From Propionibacterium sp. (lineage in GTDB: Bacteria > Actinomycetota > Actinomycetes > Actinomycetales > Actinomycetaceae): DNA of 9,465 bases. Below are positions 1 to 6,440 of the stretch, in pieces (positions within the stretch are counted from its first letter, which is position 1; the number at the start of each line of letters is the position of its first letter). The stretch is from positions 1 through 9,465 of the forward strand of contig JAKECL010000040.1 of assembly GCA_030460725.1 (NCBI GenBank). The letters run 5' to 3'. Below the pieces are notes generated by a model. The model did not search any database and was not told where the DNA came from. It saw only the letters and a program-made list of their open reading frames with translations. Both the position numbers and the translations under genes were made by a program.

Positions 1-583
1 GCGTGCCCGCGTGACCTACCTTCTTGGTGTGAAAGTAGCGGCGCACACGCCCGATGCGGCGGAACCCGCGGGCGAGGTACAGGCCCTGCGCGGCTGCGTT
101 GGAGGCCCTCACCTCCAGGAACACCCTGTGGGCCCCTCCCCTGCCGGCGGCTGCCAGCAGATTCTCCAGCAGGAGGGTGCCCACCCCGCAACCTCGATGG
201 GCCTCCACCACCCCGATCGTCATCACGTCGCAGTCCCCTCCGATGCGGATCCCGGCATAGCCAATGGCCTCCCCCTCCACGAGGGCGGCCACGTAGTGGC
301 GTCCCGGGGCACTGAGCTCCTCGGCGACCATGGCGGGGCTCCAGGGATCCTCCGCGAAGATGCGGGCCTCCAGGGCAGCCACCGTGTCGACGTCCCCCGG
401 GCCCAGCACACGCAGGACAGTCCCGCCCCTCGGTCCCTCCGGATTCTGCGCAGAGGCAGCGATGCGGGCGGGTGTCCTCCCACCCGTCCGGGCAGGCTCG
501 CCACCACCTGCCACCGCGTCCACGGGTGGTGTCGCATCCCCCAGTTCCTGCTCCGCGTCCCAGCGGGTCCCGAAGTCGTTCAC
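1..583 (-). CDS. rimI: GNAT N-acetyltransferase RimI (ribosomal protein S18-alanine N-acetyltransferase family), 3' end outside window
   Basis: The frame is open from a GTG at 583 to the left edge, giving 194 visible residues; the C-terminus is missing. RimI-family enzymes transfer acetyl from acetyl-CoA to the N-terminal amine of ribosomal protein S18 and sometimes other proteins, in the cytoplasm. The GNAT core starts near residue 56. It contains the family signature ARIFAEDPWSP (73-83), the acetyl-CoA loop RGCGVG (130-135), and E157 and Y169, which keep the 12-residue spacing of the catalytic Glu103/Tyr115 pair of Salmonella RimI. The start overlaps the tsaB stop as GTGA (580-583), which suggests translational coupling; I see no Shine-Dalgarno sequence. 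Residues 1-55 are a Gly/Pro/Ala-rich extension not usual in the family (about 150 aa). A later GTG at 409 could be the true start, though coupling favours 583. The tsaE-tsaB neighbours support RimI over a generic GNAT. Confidence 0.9.
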   Translation of the reverse strand, partial: MNDFGTRWDAEQELGDATPPVDAVAGGGEPARTGGRTPARIAASAQNPEGPRGGTVLRVLGPGDVDTVAALEARIFAEDPWSPAMVAEELSAPGRHYVAALVEGEAIGYAGIRIGGDCDVMTIGVVEAHRGCGVGTLLLENLLAAAGRGGAHRVFLEVRASNAAAQGLYLARGFRRIGRVRRYFHTKKVGHAGT

Positions 584-1275
584 AGCGAGGTGGTCGGTTG
601 CCCCTGGATGTCGGGCCGACGCAGGTAGAGGGGTTGGGTCCCCAGCCGGTCCCGTTCACCTCGGGCCAGTCTGGCTGCGACGATGCGGGCGAGGATCGCG
701 GGATCCAGCTCGATCTCGGGTCCTGTGGGCAGCTGCTGGAGGACCTCGGTGGCGTGTTCGGGCACTGCGCCCGCGGACACCAGGAGTGCATCGAGTGCGC
801 GCATGGCATTGGCCACCACACGCGGGGAGTCCACCCCGGGGCCGCCCACCGTCACCACGTCATCAGGCCCCTGGGCGCGGTAGCGGGCCCAGTAGAGCTC
901 GTGGCGTCGGGCGTCGGAGACCACCACGACCTCAGCGTCGGGAGGCAGCAGGTCCAGTGCCTGACGGGCGACGATGTCCAGGCTGGAGACGCCGTACACC
1001 TCCGCCCCTGCGGCGCGCGCCAGCACGCGGGCAGAGACCAGTCCTGCACGCAGCCCGGTGAAGGGTGCGGGGCCGGTGCCCACCAGAACGGCGTCGATGT
1101 CGGCCTCCGCGAGGGCACCGCCGGCCCCGCCCTCGGCGAGCACCTCACGCACCAGGGGGGTGACGGACTCGGCATGGCGCCGCGTGGAGTCGTTGCGCGC
1201 GTGGGCAATGACCACGCCGTCGCGCACGAGGGCCACCGTGGTGGCGGAGGAGGTGTCCAGACAGAGTTCACTCAC
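580..1275 (-). CDS. tsaB: tRNA threonylcarbamoyladenosine biosynthesis protein TsaB
   Basis: TsaB is the catalytically inactive ASKHA-fold partner of TsaD. With TsaE it supports transfer of the threonylcarbamoyl group to A37 of ANN-decoding tRNAs (t6A). The protein is 231 aa, the normal family length. Visible motifs are the N-terminal strand LCLDTSSATT (4-13), RRHAESVTPLV (32-42, the H-x-E-x-L/V-x-P signature), GTGPAPFTGLRAG (66-78, the family GPGSFTGLR loop), DARRHELYWA (121-130), and a C-terminal LYLRRPDI segment. I chose GTG at 1275 because the homologous N-terminus begins there. An in-frame GTG at 1380 would add a 35-residue tail overlapping tsaE that has no family counterpart. The gene starts 11 bp after the tsaE stop with a weak AGGA (1285-1288) 9 nt upstream. 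It ends in a 4-base overlap with rimI. The glycine loop has A where many homologues have S (PAPFTG versus PGSFTG). Confidence 0.95.
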   Translation of the reverse strand: MSELCLDTSSATTVALVRDGVVIAHARNDSTRRHAESVTPLVREVLAEGGAGGALAEADIDAVLVGTGPAPFTGLRAGLVSARVLARAAGAEVYGVSSLDIVARQALDLLPPDAEVVVVSDARRHELYWARYRAQGPDDVVTVGGPGVDSPRVVANAMRALDALLVSAGAVPEHATEVLQQLPTGPEIELDPAILARIVAARLARGERDRLGTQPLYLRRPDIQGQPTTSL

Positions 1276-1286
1276 GGCAGTCGATC

Positions 1287-1859
1287 CTACTCGGCCCTCG
1301 TCGCGGAGCCCGGTGACGTCTCCTCGCCGGTCTCCGTGATCCCGGCCTGCGCACCCACTCCCTCCAGGACCGCATCCCACCGATGTCCGAAGGGCCGCAG
1401 GGTGATCGTGCGGTGACCGTCGTCCATGTCCTCCAGGTCGATCACGCCCTCGCTCCTGTGTGCGATCCCGCCATGGGGGCGCGTCACGTCGACCTCCAGC
1501 CGCTGGTCGGAGAGTCCTTCAGTCTTCCCCTCCCCCCACTCCACCACGGTGACGGAGTCCGCCAGGGTCGAGTCCAGGTCCAGGGTCTCCAGGTCGTCGA
1601 GGTCCTTGATGCGGTAGGCATCCGCATGGATGAGGTCGGGGCCGCCCACCAGTGAGGGGTGGACCCGGGCCACGATGAAGGTCGGGGAGGACACGCGGCC
1701 CCGCACCTGCAGGCCTTCGCCGATGCCCTGGGCGAAGGTGGTCTTCCCGGCGCCGAGTTCCCCGCGCAGCATCACCAGGTCCCCGGCGCGCAGGTGGGTG
1801 GCCAGTGCCTGCCCGAGGGCCCGGGTCGCCGCTGCGTCCTCCACGTCGAAGCTGATCAT
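1287..1859 (-). CDS. tsaE: tRNA threonylcarbamoyladenosine biosynthesis ATPase TsaE
   Basis: TsaE is the small P-loop ATPase that regulates TsaB-TsaD turnover in t6A synthesis. The 190-aa product shows a Walker A motif GELGAGKTT (33-41), the SSPTF switch-like segment (57-61), HADAYR (78-83), and VEWGEG (106-111), where the conserved Glu follows the Val. The ATG at 1859 overlaps the alr stop as ATGA. A good Shine-Dalgarno sequence (GGAAGGA, 1865-1871) lies 5 nt upstream inside the end of alr, so the start is secure and coupled. Most bacterial TsaE proteins are near 150-160 aa. The extra length here is a C-terminal tail of about 35-40 residues rich in Gly, Glu and Thr, after the last predicted strand, with no recognised motif. 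Cytoplasmic; co-transcribed with alr, tsaB and rimI. Confidence 0.95.
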   Translation of the reverse strand: MISFDVEDAAATRALGQALATHLRAGDLVMLRGELGAGKTTFAQGIGEGLQVRGRVSSPTFIVARVHPSLVGGPDLIHADAYRIKDLDDLETLDLDSTLADSVTVVEWGEGKTEGLSDQRLEVDVTRPHGGIAHRSEGVIDLEDMDDGHRTITLRPFGHRWDAVLEGVGAQAGITETGEETSPGSATRAE

Positions 1860-3160
1860 CGTTGTCCTTCCGGGTCGGTGTGGCCGCCCTCGTGGACGTG
1901 CACACGGGGAACCCTCTCCCCCAGGCGGGAGACGATCTCATAGTTGATGGTCCCGCAGGCGCGGGCCCACTGGTCGGCGGAGGGGACGCGGTCGCGGGTC
2001 GGGTCCCCGAAGAGGACGGCGGTGTCCCCCACCCGCGCCGGCGGGTCCTCCTGTGGTCGTCCGTCCCTGACGAGGGCGGGGCCGAGGTCGATGACGAACT
2101 GGTCCATGCACACGCGCCCCACCACGTGGGTGGACAGGGGCCCCTGTGCGGTGAGGACGGTGACGGGGCCGACATTGGAGGCGGCTCGCAGGATGCCGTC
2201 GGCGTAGCCCAGTGGCACGAGACCCAGCCAGCGTGGTGTCGGTGTGCGCCAGGTACCGCCGTAGGAGACGGGCCGGTCGCCTCCCACGACCTTGACGGAG
2301 GTGAGGGGCGCCTCCAGGCGCATGGCAGGGCACAGGTCCAGGTCGGGGGAGCCCTCCACCTGGGGCTCCGGGCTCAACCCGTACATGCCGATGCCGATGC
2401 GGACCATGTCGTAGTGCGCCTCGGGATGCCACAGCGCACCGGCCGTGGCGCTGATGTGGCGCAGGCGGGGGTGCAGTCCGGCGTCCGCCAGGACGCGCAG
2501 CCCCTCCTCGAAGAGTGCCAGGTGCTCGGCGGTGGAGGCCAGGCCCTCGGGTGAGGGGTCGTCGGCCCGGGAGAGGTGGGACCATGCGCCCACCAGTTCC
2601 ACCTGTCCGCCGTCGACCGCCGTGCGGGTCGCTGCGGCCAGGGCCGGGAGGTCGTCCAGTGTGGACCCGGCCCGGGACATGCCGGTGTCGACCTTGAGGT
2701 GGATGCGGGCGGGGCGGTCGAGCTCACGCGCAGCCGCCGCGATCTCTGCGAGTGCCCACGTCCAGGAGACGGAGAGGTCGATGTCCGCAGCGATCGCGCG
2801 GGCCCAGTCCTCTCCGCTGGGGGCGATCCAGGCGAGGATGGGGGCTTTCTCCCGGGCGATGCCGTGGGCGTCCAGGGCGGCCCGCAGCTCCAGTGCCTCC
2901 TCCACCTGTGCCACACCCAGCCAGTCGGCTCCCGCCTCCAGGGCCGCGCGGGCGACGGGAAGCTGTCCGTGTCCGTAGGCACCGGCCTTGACGACGGCCA
3001 TCTGCAGGCTGTGGGGGGCTCGGGTACGCAACACGTGGAGGTTGTGGGTGATCGCGTCCAGGTTCACCACCGCGCGCGACGGATAGGTCTCGACGGATCG
3101 GGCGGCAGTGGTCCGGGGAGTGGGCGCCGGGACAGCGGGGATGGCAGGGATCGAACTCAC
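1856..3160 (-). CDS. alr: Alanine racemase (PLP-dependent)
   Basis: This enzyme interconverts L- and D-alanine in the cytoplasm and supplies D-Ala for the peptidoglycan stem peptide. The 434-aa product has the fold-type III PLP enzyme layout: an N-terminal TIM barrel carrying the PLP lysine in AVVKAGAYGHG (K58), HLKVDTGMSR (154-163) and WSHLSRAD in the barrel, and a C-terminal beta domain with the catalytic tyrosine in PVSYGG (Y300) and RVCMDQ (349-354). The first 25 or so residues are Pro/Ala-rich and precede the usual start of homology (RAVVNLDAI). I chose GTG 3160 over the upstream GTG 3193 because a -10-like GATACT ends 6 nt before it, consistent with a leaderless mRNA; the choice changes only 11 residues. 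The PLP motif has Gly where Asp or Asn is usual (KADAYGHG/KANAYGHG). First gene of the alr-tsaE-tsaB-rimI cluster; its stop overlaps the tsaE start. Confidence 0.95.
   Translation of the reverse strand: MSSIPAIPAVPAPTPRTTAARSVETYPSRAVVNLDAITHNLHVLRTRAPHSLQMAVVKAGAYGHGQLPVARAALEAGADWLGVAQVEEALELRAALDAHGIAREKAPILAWIAPSGEDWARAIAADIDLSVSWTWALAEIAAAARELDRPARIHLKVDTGMSRAGSTLDDLPALAAATRTAVDGGQVELVGAWSHLSRADDPSPEGLASTAEHLALFEEGLRVLADAGLHPRLRHISATAGALWHPEAHYDMVRIGIGMYGLSPEPQVEGSPDLDLCPAMRLEAPLTSVKVVGGDRPVSYGGTWRTPTPRWLGLVPLGYADGILRAASNVGPVTVLTAQGPLSTHVVGRVCMDQFVIDLGPALVRDGRPQEDPPARVGDTAVLFGDPTRDRVPSADQWARACGTINYEIVSRLGERVPRVHVHEGGHTDPEGQR
1865..1871 (-). promoter_or_regulatory. Ribosome binding site of tsaE inside alr
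   Basis: GGAAGGA on the minus strand lies 5 nt before the tsaE ATG, within the last codons of alr. It is the clearest Shine-Dalgarno sequence in the window. It fixes the tsaE start and shows that the organism does use Shine-Dalgarno initiation inside operons. Confidence 0.8.
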
Positions 3161-3172
3161 CGGGCCAGTATC
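3161..3172 (-). promoter_or_regulatory. Candidate -10 element of the alr-tsaE-tsaB-rimI cluster (leaderless)
   Basis: On the minus strand GATACT (3167-3172), five of six matches to TATACT, ends 6 nt before the GTG at 3160. No clear -35 was found. It follows the 3206-3238 hairpin. It favours GTG 3160 over GTG 3193 as the alr start. Confidence 0.45.
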
Positions 3173-3205
3173 CCACCGCAGGGGAAGGCGCACCCGGTGC
3201 GACTG

Positions 3206-3238
3206 CCGGGCGGATCCTGGAGGGGTCGCGCCGCCCGG
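3206..3238 (-). terminator. Possible terminator hairpin between the sugar transporter and alr
   Basis: A perfect 8-bp stem, CCGGGCGG (3206-3213) with CCGCCCGG (3231-3238), encloses a 17-nt loop. It starts 66 nt after the transporter stop and precedes the alr promoter candidate. There is no U-tract and the loop is long, so it is weaker than the glmS hairpin. It would separate the transporter transcript from the alr cluster. Confidence 0.4.
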
Positions 3239-3304
3239 ATCCCCTGCTCCTGCATGAGGGCACCGATGGGGAACTCGGCGGGTGGACGGGATGCGATGCC
3301 GAGC

Positions 3305-4195
3305 TCAGGAGTCCAGGGCCTTGGCGACCCCGATGAGCACCGCACCCCCGACCACCAGGACGACCCCGAGGACCGTGACGACCAGCTCGCGCCTCGTGCG
3401 CCTCTCCCCCAGCAGGAAGATCCCGCCCAGGGTGGAGATGACGACGCCCAACTGGGACAGGGAGAAGCCCATCGCCACGCCCACGCGCGCCGCGTTGGTC
3501 TGCATGAGCAGGACCGCCAGACCCCACAGCGCCCCGGGAACCAGCTGGCGCACCGTGATCCACGACCAGCGGGTGTCCACCGGTCCCAGGTCCATGGTGA
3601 AGCGCGGGGAGGTGAGGACCAGGCACGCGGCCACGCAGCCTGCGAACTGCGGGAGCATGGCCTCGGACCCGGAGATCCCGAACCAGCGCTGGATGAGCAG
3701 GTATCCCACCAGGCAGATCGTGGAGACCACCAGGTCGATGCGTCCCTTGCCCCAGTCCACGCCCTCGGCCGCTGTGCTGCCCTCCGTCCACGTGGTGCAG
3801 GTGACCCCGGCGATCAGCAACGCCAGCGCCACCAGCCCCACCGGCATGGCTCCCGCCCCGCGCCACTCACCGAAGAGGATGATGCCGCCCAGCGCCATGC
3901 CCACCAGTTGCCCGCCGGTGGAGATCGGCATGGTGCGCGACACCCCGATGTGGTTGAAGCCCCTGACCTGGTACTGGATGCCGACTCCGAGCACCGCACC
4001 GGTGAGGAAGGCGACGACCACCGTGCGCAGCTCCCACTGGACATCCATGAAGGGCGTGACGAGGAGTGCGAGCAACAGTGCCCCGCTGACCTCGCCCATG
4101 GTCTGTTGACGGTAGTCGCCCCCGAGCGCCACCAGGAGCAACGACATGACGCCGAAGAAGAGGGAGGGGGTCAGGGCGATGAAGAAGTCGGCCAC
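3305..4195 (-). CDS. GRP-family sugar transporter (GlcU/RbsU-like glucose or ribose uptake permease)
   Basis: A 296-aa polytopic membrane protein with about ten hydrophobic helices (roughly 5-24, 34-51, 57-75, 88-108, 116-134, 152-170, 178-196, 214-233, 239-264, 270-291). This matches the glucose/ribose porter family within the drug/metabolite transporter superfamily (usual length about 285 aa). The two halves show the expected internal similarity: GVSRTMPISTGGQLVGMALG then ILFGEW in the first half, and GVAMGFSLSQLGVVISTLGG then FLLGER in the second. The N-terminus resembles GlcU from its first residue. The start is a GTG at 4195; an in-frame TAG four codons upstream (4205-4207) makes it the earliest possible. 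Substrate cannot be read from sequence; glucose or ribose is an inference from the family. It sits 195 bp after nnr and is separated from alr by a hairpin, so it may be its own transcription unit. It is not a usual member of the alr-tsa neighbourhood. Confidence 0.85.
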   Translation of the reverse strand: MADFFIALTPSLFFGVMSLLLVALGGDYRQQTMGEVSGALLLALLVTPFMDVQWELRTVVVAFLTGAVLGVGIQYQVRGFNHIGVSRTMPISTGGQLVGMALGGIILFGEWRGAGAMPVGLVALALLIAGVTCTTWTEGSTAAEGVDWGKGRIDLVVSTICLVGYLLIQRWFGISGSEAMLPQFAGCVAACLVLTSPRFTMDLGPVDTRWSWITVRQLVPGALWGLAVLLMQTNAARVGVAMGFSLSQLGVVISTLGGIFLLGERRTRRELVVTVLGVVLVVGGAVLIGVAKALDS

Positions 4196-4207
4196 CGCGT
4201 CACCCTA
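4196..4207 (-). promoter_or_regulatory. Candidate -10 element of the sugar transporter gene (leaderless)
   Basis: On the minus strand TAGGGT (4202-4207), which fits the actinobacterial TANNNT pattern, ends 6 nt before the GTG at 4195. The AGGGTG it contains could instead act as a weak Shine-Dalgarno sequence, so the two readings compete here. A GGGTCA (4225-4230) lies 17 nt upstream but matches the -35 consensus at only three positions. Confidence 0.35.
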
Positions 4208-4390
4208 CAGCGCCATCGTCTCCCTGACCCTGCCCCGGTTCCATCTGCCGGGCCCGGGTGTCATCTGCTGGCACGGGTCGCCACAGCCCGAAGGTCAGCA
4301 CCGCGCCAGCAGGGTCACAGCCCACCGCCTGTGCCGGGTCCCAGTTGGCCGCGTGTGCCGTGCCGGTCCGCCGCTGTTCCAGCCGGTGCG
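4196..4390. other. 195-bp intergenic region between nnr and the sugar transporter gene
   Basis: I see no gene with recognisable protein features here. It holds an inverted repeat CTGCTGGC (4265-4272) / GCCAGCAG (4305-4312) with a 32-nt loop, a 10-bp palindrome CCGGGCCCGG (4248-4257), and the -10-like TAGGGT next to the transporter start. A minus-strand frame crosses the gap to 4200 but begins inside nnr and looks like a shadow. Confidence 0.5.
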
Positions 4391-6310
4391 TCAGCTCCGT
4401 GGTTCCTCTGCCGCCCAGGCCTCCCGGCGCCGCCGTCGCAGGTCTGCCTCGCCCAGGTCCAGCAGCTGCGCCACCACCTCCCCCAGCACGCCTGCCACCT
4501 CCTCCGCCTGCACGGGTCGGCCGGGGGTGCCTCCGGGATGGTCGTGTCCCACCCCCGCGGCGACGAGGGCGGCCCTGGCGTGCATCCACACGGCGCCCGC
4601 CGCGCACAGGCCCAGGTCCAGCCGGTCCCCGCCCCGCTCCTCCTCGGCGCGACGCTGCGCGACGAGGGAGCCCATCACCCCGGCCAGGACGTCCCCGCTG
4701 CCCGCGACCCCTGCCCAACCGGTCTCACCGGCCACCGAGAACACCCGCCCGTCGGGGCACACCACCAGGGTCACCGATCCCTTGAGCACCACCGTCGACC
4801 CTGTGAGCTCCACCAACCGGCGTGCCGTGACCAGGGGACGGGCCTCGACCTCACTGCGTTCCACCGACCGGTCCTCCAGCTGGGCCAGGAGCACAGCCGC
4901 CTCACCGGCGTGAGGGGTGAGCACCACCCGGGAGAGCGGCCCGTGGTCCTGGCGGAGCCCGGCCACGAAGCCGAGTGCACCCGCGTCCAGCACCAGCGGA
5001 ATCCCCCGACCCAACGCTCGTCTGGCCACCGCCAGGGCACGCGGCTCGATCTCGGCGTCCAGACCGGAACCGACGACTGCCGCCTGGGCGCGTCCCGAGG
5101 CGGTCACCACGCCGGGGTGTCGGTCCAGGACGATGCGGGCCGTGCGGCCCGCCGCCTCCAGGCGGACCATGCCGGGCCCCACACCCAGGGCTCCCATCGT
5201 CGCCAGGACCCCCGCACCCGGATAGGTGTCCGAGCCGGCCGCCACGGTGACGACACCGCGGGTGTACTTGTGGTCGAAGGGGCCGGGGACCCGCAGTTGA
5301 CCTGCGACGTCGACGTCCAGGAGACGCAGGATCGGGGAGGGTGGCGCGCTCTGCGCGCGCTCGCCGAGCGCCTGCTCACCCCCGAGCGCCTGTGCACCCC
5401 CGAGCGTCTGCGCACCCCCGCTCTCATCCCTGGTGGAGACCGACCCGTCCTGCACCGCGTCCCCCACCTGGCCGGACAGGTCCGGCAGGCCGAGGTCGAC
5501 GACCTCCAGGGTGCCTGCGTACTGGGCTGCCGGTGGCAGCACCAGGGTGGTCTTGAGAGCTCCCATGGTCACCGTGTGGTCGGCCCGGAGCACGACCCCG
5601 GGCAGCGTCCCGTCCTCGGTGCAGGCCCCTGAGGGCACGTCCACCGCAATGATGCGGGTGCCCCAGGTCCGCGCCGCTCGGCCCAGTGCCGACACGGTCC
5701 CTGCCATCGGTTCGCGCAGCGCCCCCCGCAACCCCGTGCCGGTGAGACCGTCGATCCAGGTGTCCGCCTCCATCCAGGTGGGCACGCGGTCCTCAGGGCG
5801 GACATCCGCGCCCTCTGCCCGTCCCGTGTCCACCGTGTGGTCCTCACCGCCTGTGCCGACAGGGCCGGGCTCGGGGTGCACCCCGGTGTCGCCCTCGTCG
5901 ATCGCACGCCCGCCAGCGAGGACGCGCCTGTCCCCCCACCCCTGGCCCTGCCGCTGGCCCTGCGCGGCCACGGCGCCACCTCCCGGTGGGGGCGCCCACG
6001 GCGCCAGGGAGCGGATGTCGACACCGGCGGTGCGGGCGGCCGCGAGCGCGCGGAGGTGCGGGTGGTCGGTGAGCAGCGCCGCGCGGACCTTCAGCCCACG
6101 TCCGGCAAGGAGGGCGGCGGCATGCAGGGCGTCCCCGCCATTGTCCCCGCCGCCCACGAGGGCGAGGACGGTCTGTGTGTCCTCCCCCGTGCGCTGGACC
6201 GCGTCGGCCACTGCCTCGGCGGCGACCAGCATGAGCGAGTCCTGGGGGGAGCGCTCGACGAGGGCACGCTCGGCCTCGCGGACGACCTGTGGTGGGATGG
6301 CCTGGATCAC
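4391..6310 (-). CDS. nnr: Bifunctional NAD(P)H-hydrate epimerase / ADP-dependent NAD(P)H-hydrate dehydratase
   Basis: This enzyme repairs NAD(P)H hydrates: the N-terminal YjeF_N (NnrE) domain epimerises R to S forms and the C-terminal carbohydrate-kinase-like (NnrD) domain dehydrates the S form using ADP. From GTG 6310 it has 639 aa, versus about 500-515 for typical fused forms. NnrE motifs: VGGGDNGGDALHAA (52-65), WIDGLTGTGLRG (185-196), IIAVDVPSG (220-228). NnrD motifs: DHKYTRG (346-352), GSDTYPGAG (359-367), VLDAGAL (440-446), LTPHAGE (464-470), VLKGS (508-512), AGSGDVLAG (536-544) with the catalytic Asp present. The extra length is a low-complexity Gly/Gln/Asp/Glu-rich insertion at about 105-178 and a linker at 278-326 with a hexapeptide repeat. 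An in-frame GTG at 6355 exists, but homology starts at VIQAIPPQVVREAE and a -10-like hexamer favours 6310. It follows the glmS hairpin, so it probably begins its own transcript. Confidence 0.93.
   Translation of the reverse strand: MIQAIPPQVVREAERALVERSPQDSLMLVAAEAVADAVQRTGEDTQTVLALVGGGDNGGDALHAAALLAGRGLKVRAALLTDHPHLRALAAARTAGVDIRSLAPWAPPPGGGAVAAQGQRQGQGWGDRRVLAGGRAIDEGDTGVHPEPGPVGTGGEDHTVDTGRAEGADVRPEDRVPTWMEADTWIDGLTGTGLRGALREPMAGTVSALGRAARTWGTRIIAVDVPSGACTEDGTLPGVVLRADHTVTMGALKTTLVLPPAAQYAGTLEVVDLGLPDLSGQVGDAVQDGSVSTRDESGGAQTLGGAQALGGEQALGERAQSAPPSPILRLLDVDVAGQLRVPGPFDHKYTRGVVTVAAGSDTYPGAGVLATMGALGVGPGMVRLEAAGRTARIVLDRHPGVVTASGRAQAAVVGSGLDAEIEPRALAVARRALGRGIPLVLDAGALGFVAGLRQDHGPLSRVVLTPHAGEAAVLLAQLEDRSVERSEVEARPLVTARRLVELTGSTVVLKGSVTLVVCPDGRVFSVAGETGWAGVAGSGDVLAGVMGSLVAQRRAEEERGGDRLDLGLCAAGAVWMHARAALVAAGVGHDHPGGTPGRPVQAEEVAGVLGEVVAQLLDLGEADLRRRRREAWAAEEPRS
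5368..5421 (-). repeat. 18-bp tandem repeat, about 3 copies, inside nnr
   Basis: Three 18-bp units (5368-5385, 5386-5403, 5404-5421) differ at only a few positions. They keep frame and encode hexapeptides of the form T/A-L-G-G-A/E-Q (residues about 300-317 of the product). They lie in the linker between the NnrE and NnrD domains, so copy-number change in multiples of 18 bp would alter only linker length. Confidence 0.85.
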
Positions 6311-6322
6311 AGGGCCATTGTG
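6311..6322 (-). promoter_or_regulatory. Candidate -10 element of nnr (leaderless)
   Basis: On the minus strand CACAAT (6317-6322) ends 6 nt before the GTG at 6310; the same hexamer sits at the same distance before coaA. No recognisable -35 and no Shine-Dalgarno sequence were found. It lies just past the glmS hairpin, the expected place for a new promoter. Confidence 0.4.
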
Positions 6323-6363
6323 CCCCGGGAGCGGCTGTGGCGCCCCCGGGGTCACGCGAGCAG

Positions 6364-6395
6364 AGGAGGCCCGGGTATCACGCCCCGGGCCTCCT
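6364..6395 (-). terminator. Probable intrinsic terminator of glmS
   Basis: A perfect 12-bp stem, AGGAGGCCCGGG (6364-6375) pairing with CCCGGGCCTCCT (6384-6395), encloses an 8-nt loop. It begins 45 nt after the glmS stop and lies before the nnr promoter candidate. No U-tract follows on the minus strand, so this is a GC-rich hairpin of the kind often proposed as terminators in Actinobacteria. Stem and position are seen directly; terminator activity is inferred. Confidence 0.7.
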
Positions 6396-6440
6396 GCCCA
6401 CCCGACGGGTCAGACGACCCCGGCGGTGTCCTGGTCCGCC

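Noticed and set aside
1276..1380. A 35-residue N-terminal extension of tsaB from GTG 1380
   Set aside because: It overlaps the tsaE end and has no TsaB homology; the domain begins at SELCLDTSS.
472..1416. A plus-strand open frame of 314 codons over rimI, tsaB and part of tsaE
   Set aside because: It crosses three real minus-strand genes and encodes a repetitive, motif-free protein; it is a shadow of their codon bias.
3157..3345. A short minus-strand frame across the transporter-alr gap
   Set aside because: It overlaps both genes, has no family resemblance, and runs through the hairpin and promoter candidates.
4265..4312. An 8-bp inverted repeat with a 32-nt loop after nnr, considered as a terminator
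   Set aside because: The loop is too long for a convincing intrinsic terminator, no U-tract follows, and it lies about 80 nt after the nnr stop.
2576..5632. A plus-strand open frame of 1018 codons opposite alr, the transporter and nnr
   Set aside because: It is antisense to three genes with clear family motifs. Its product is low-complexity (Gly, His, Arg, Pro rich) with no recognisable domain. Long antisense frames are expected in very GC-rich DNA.
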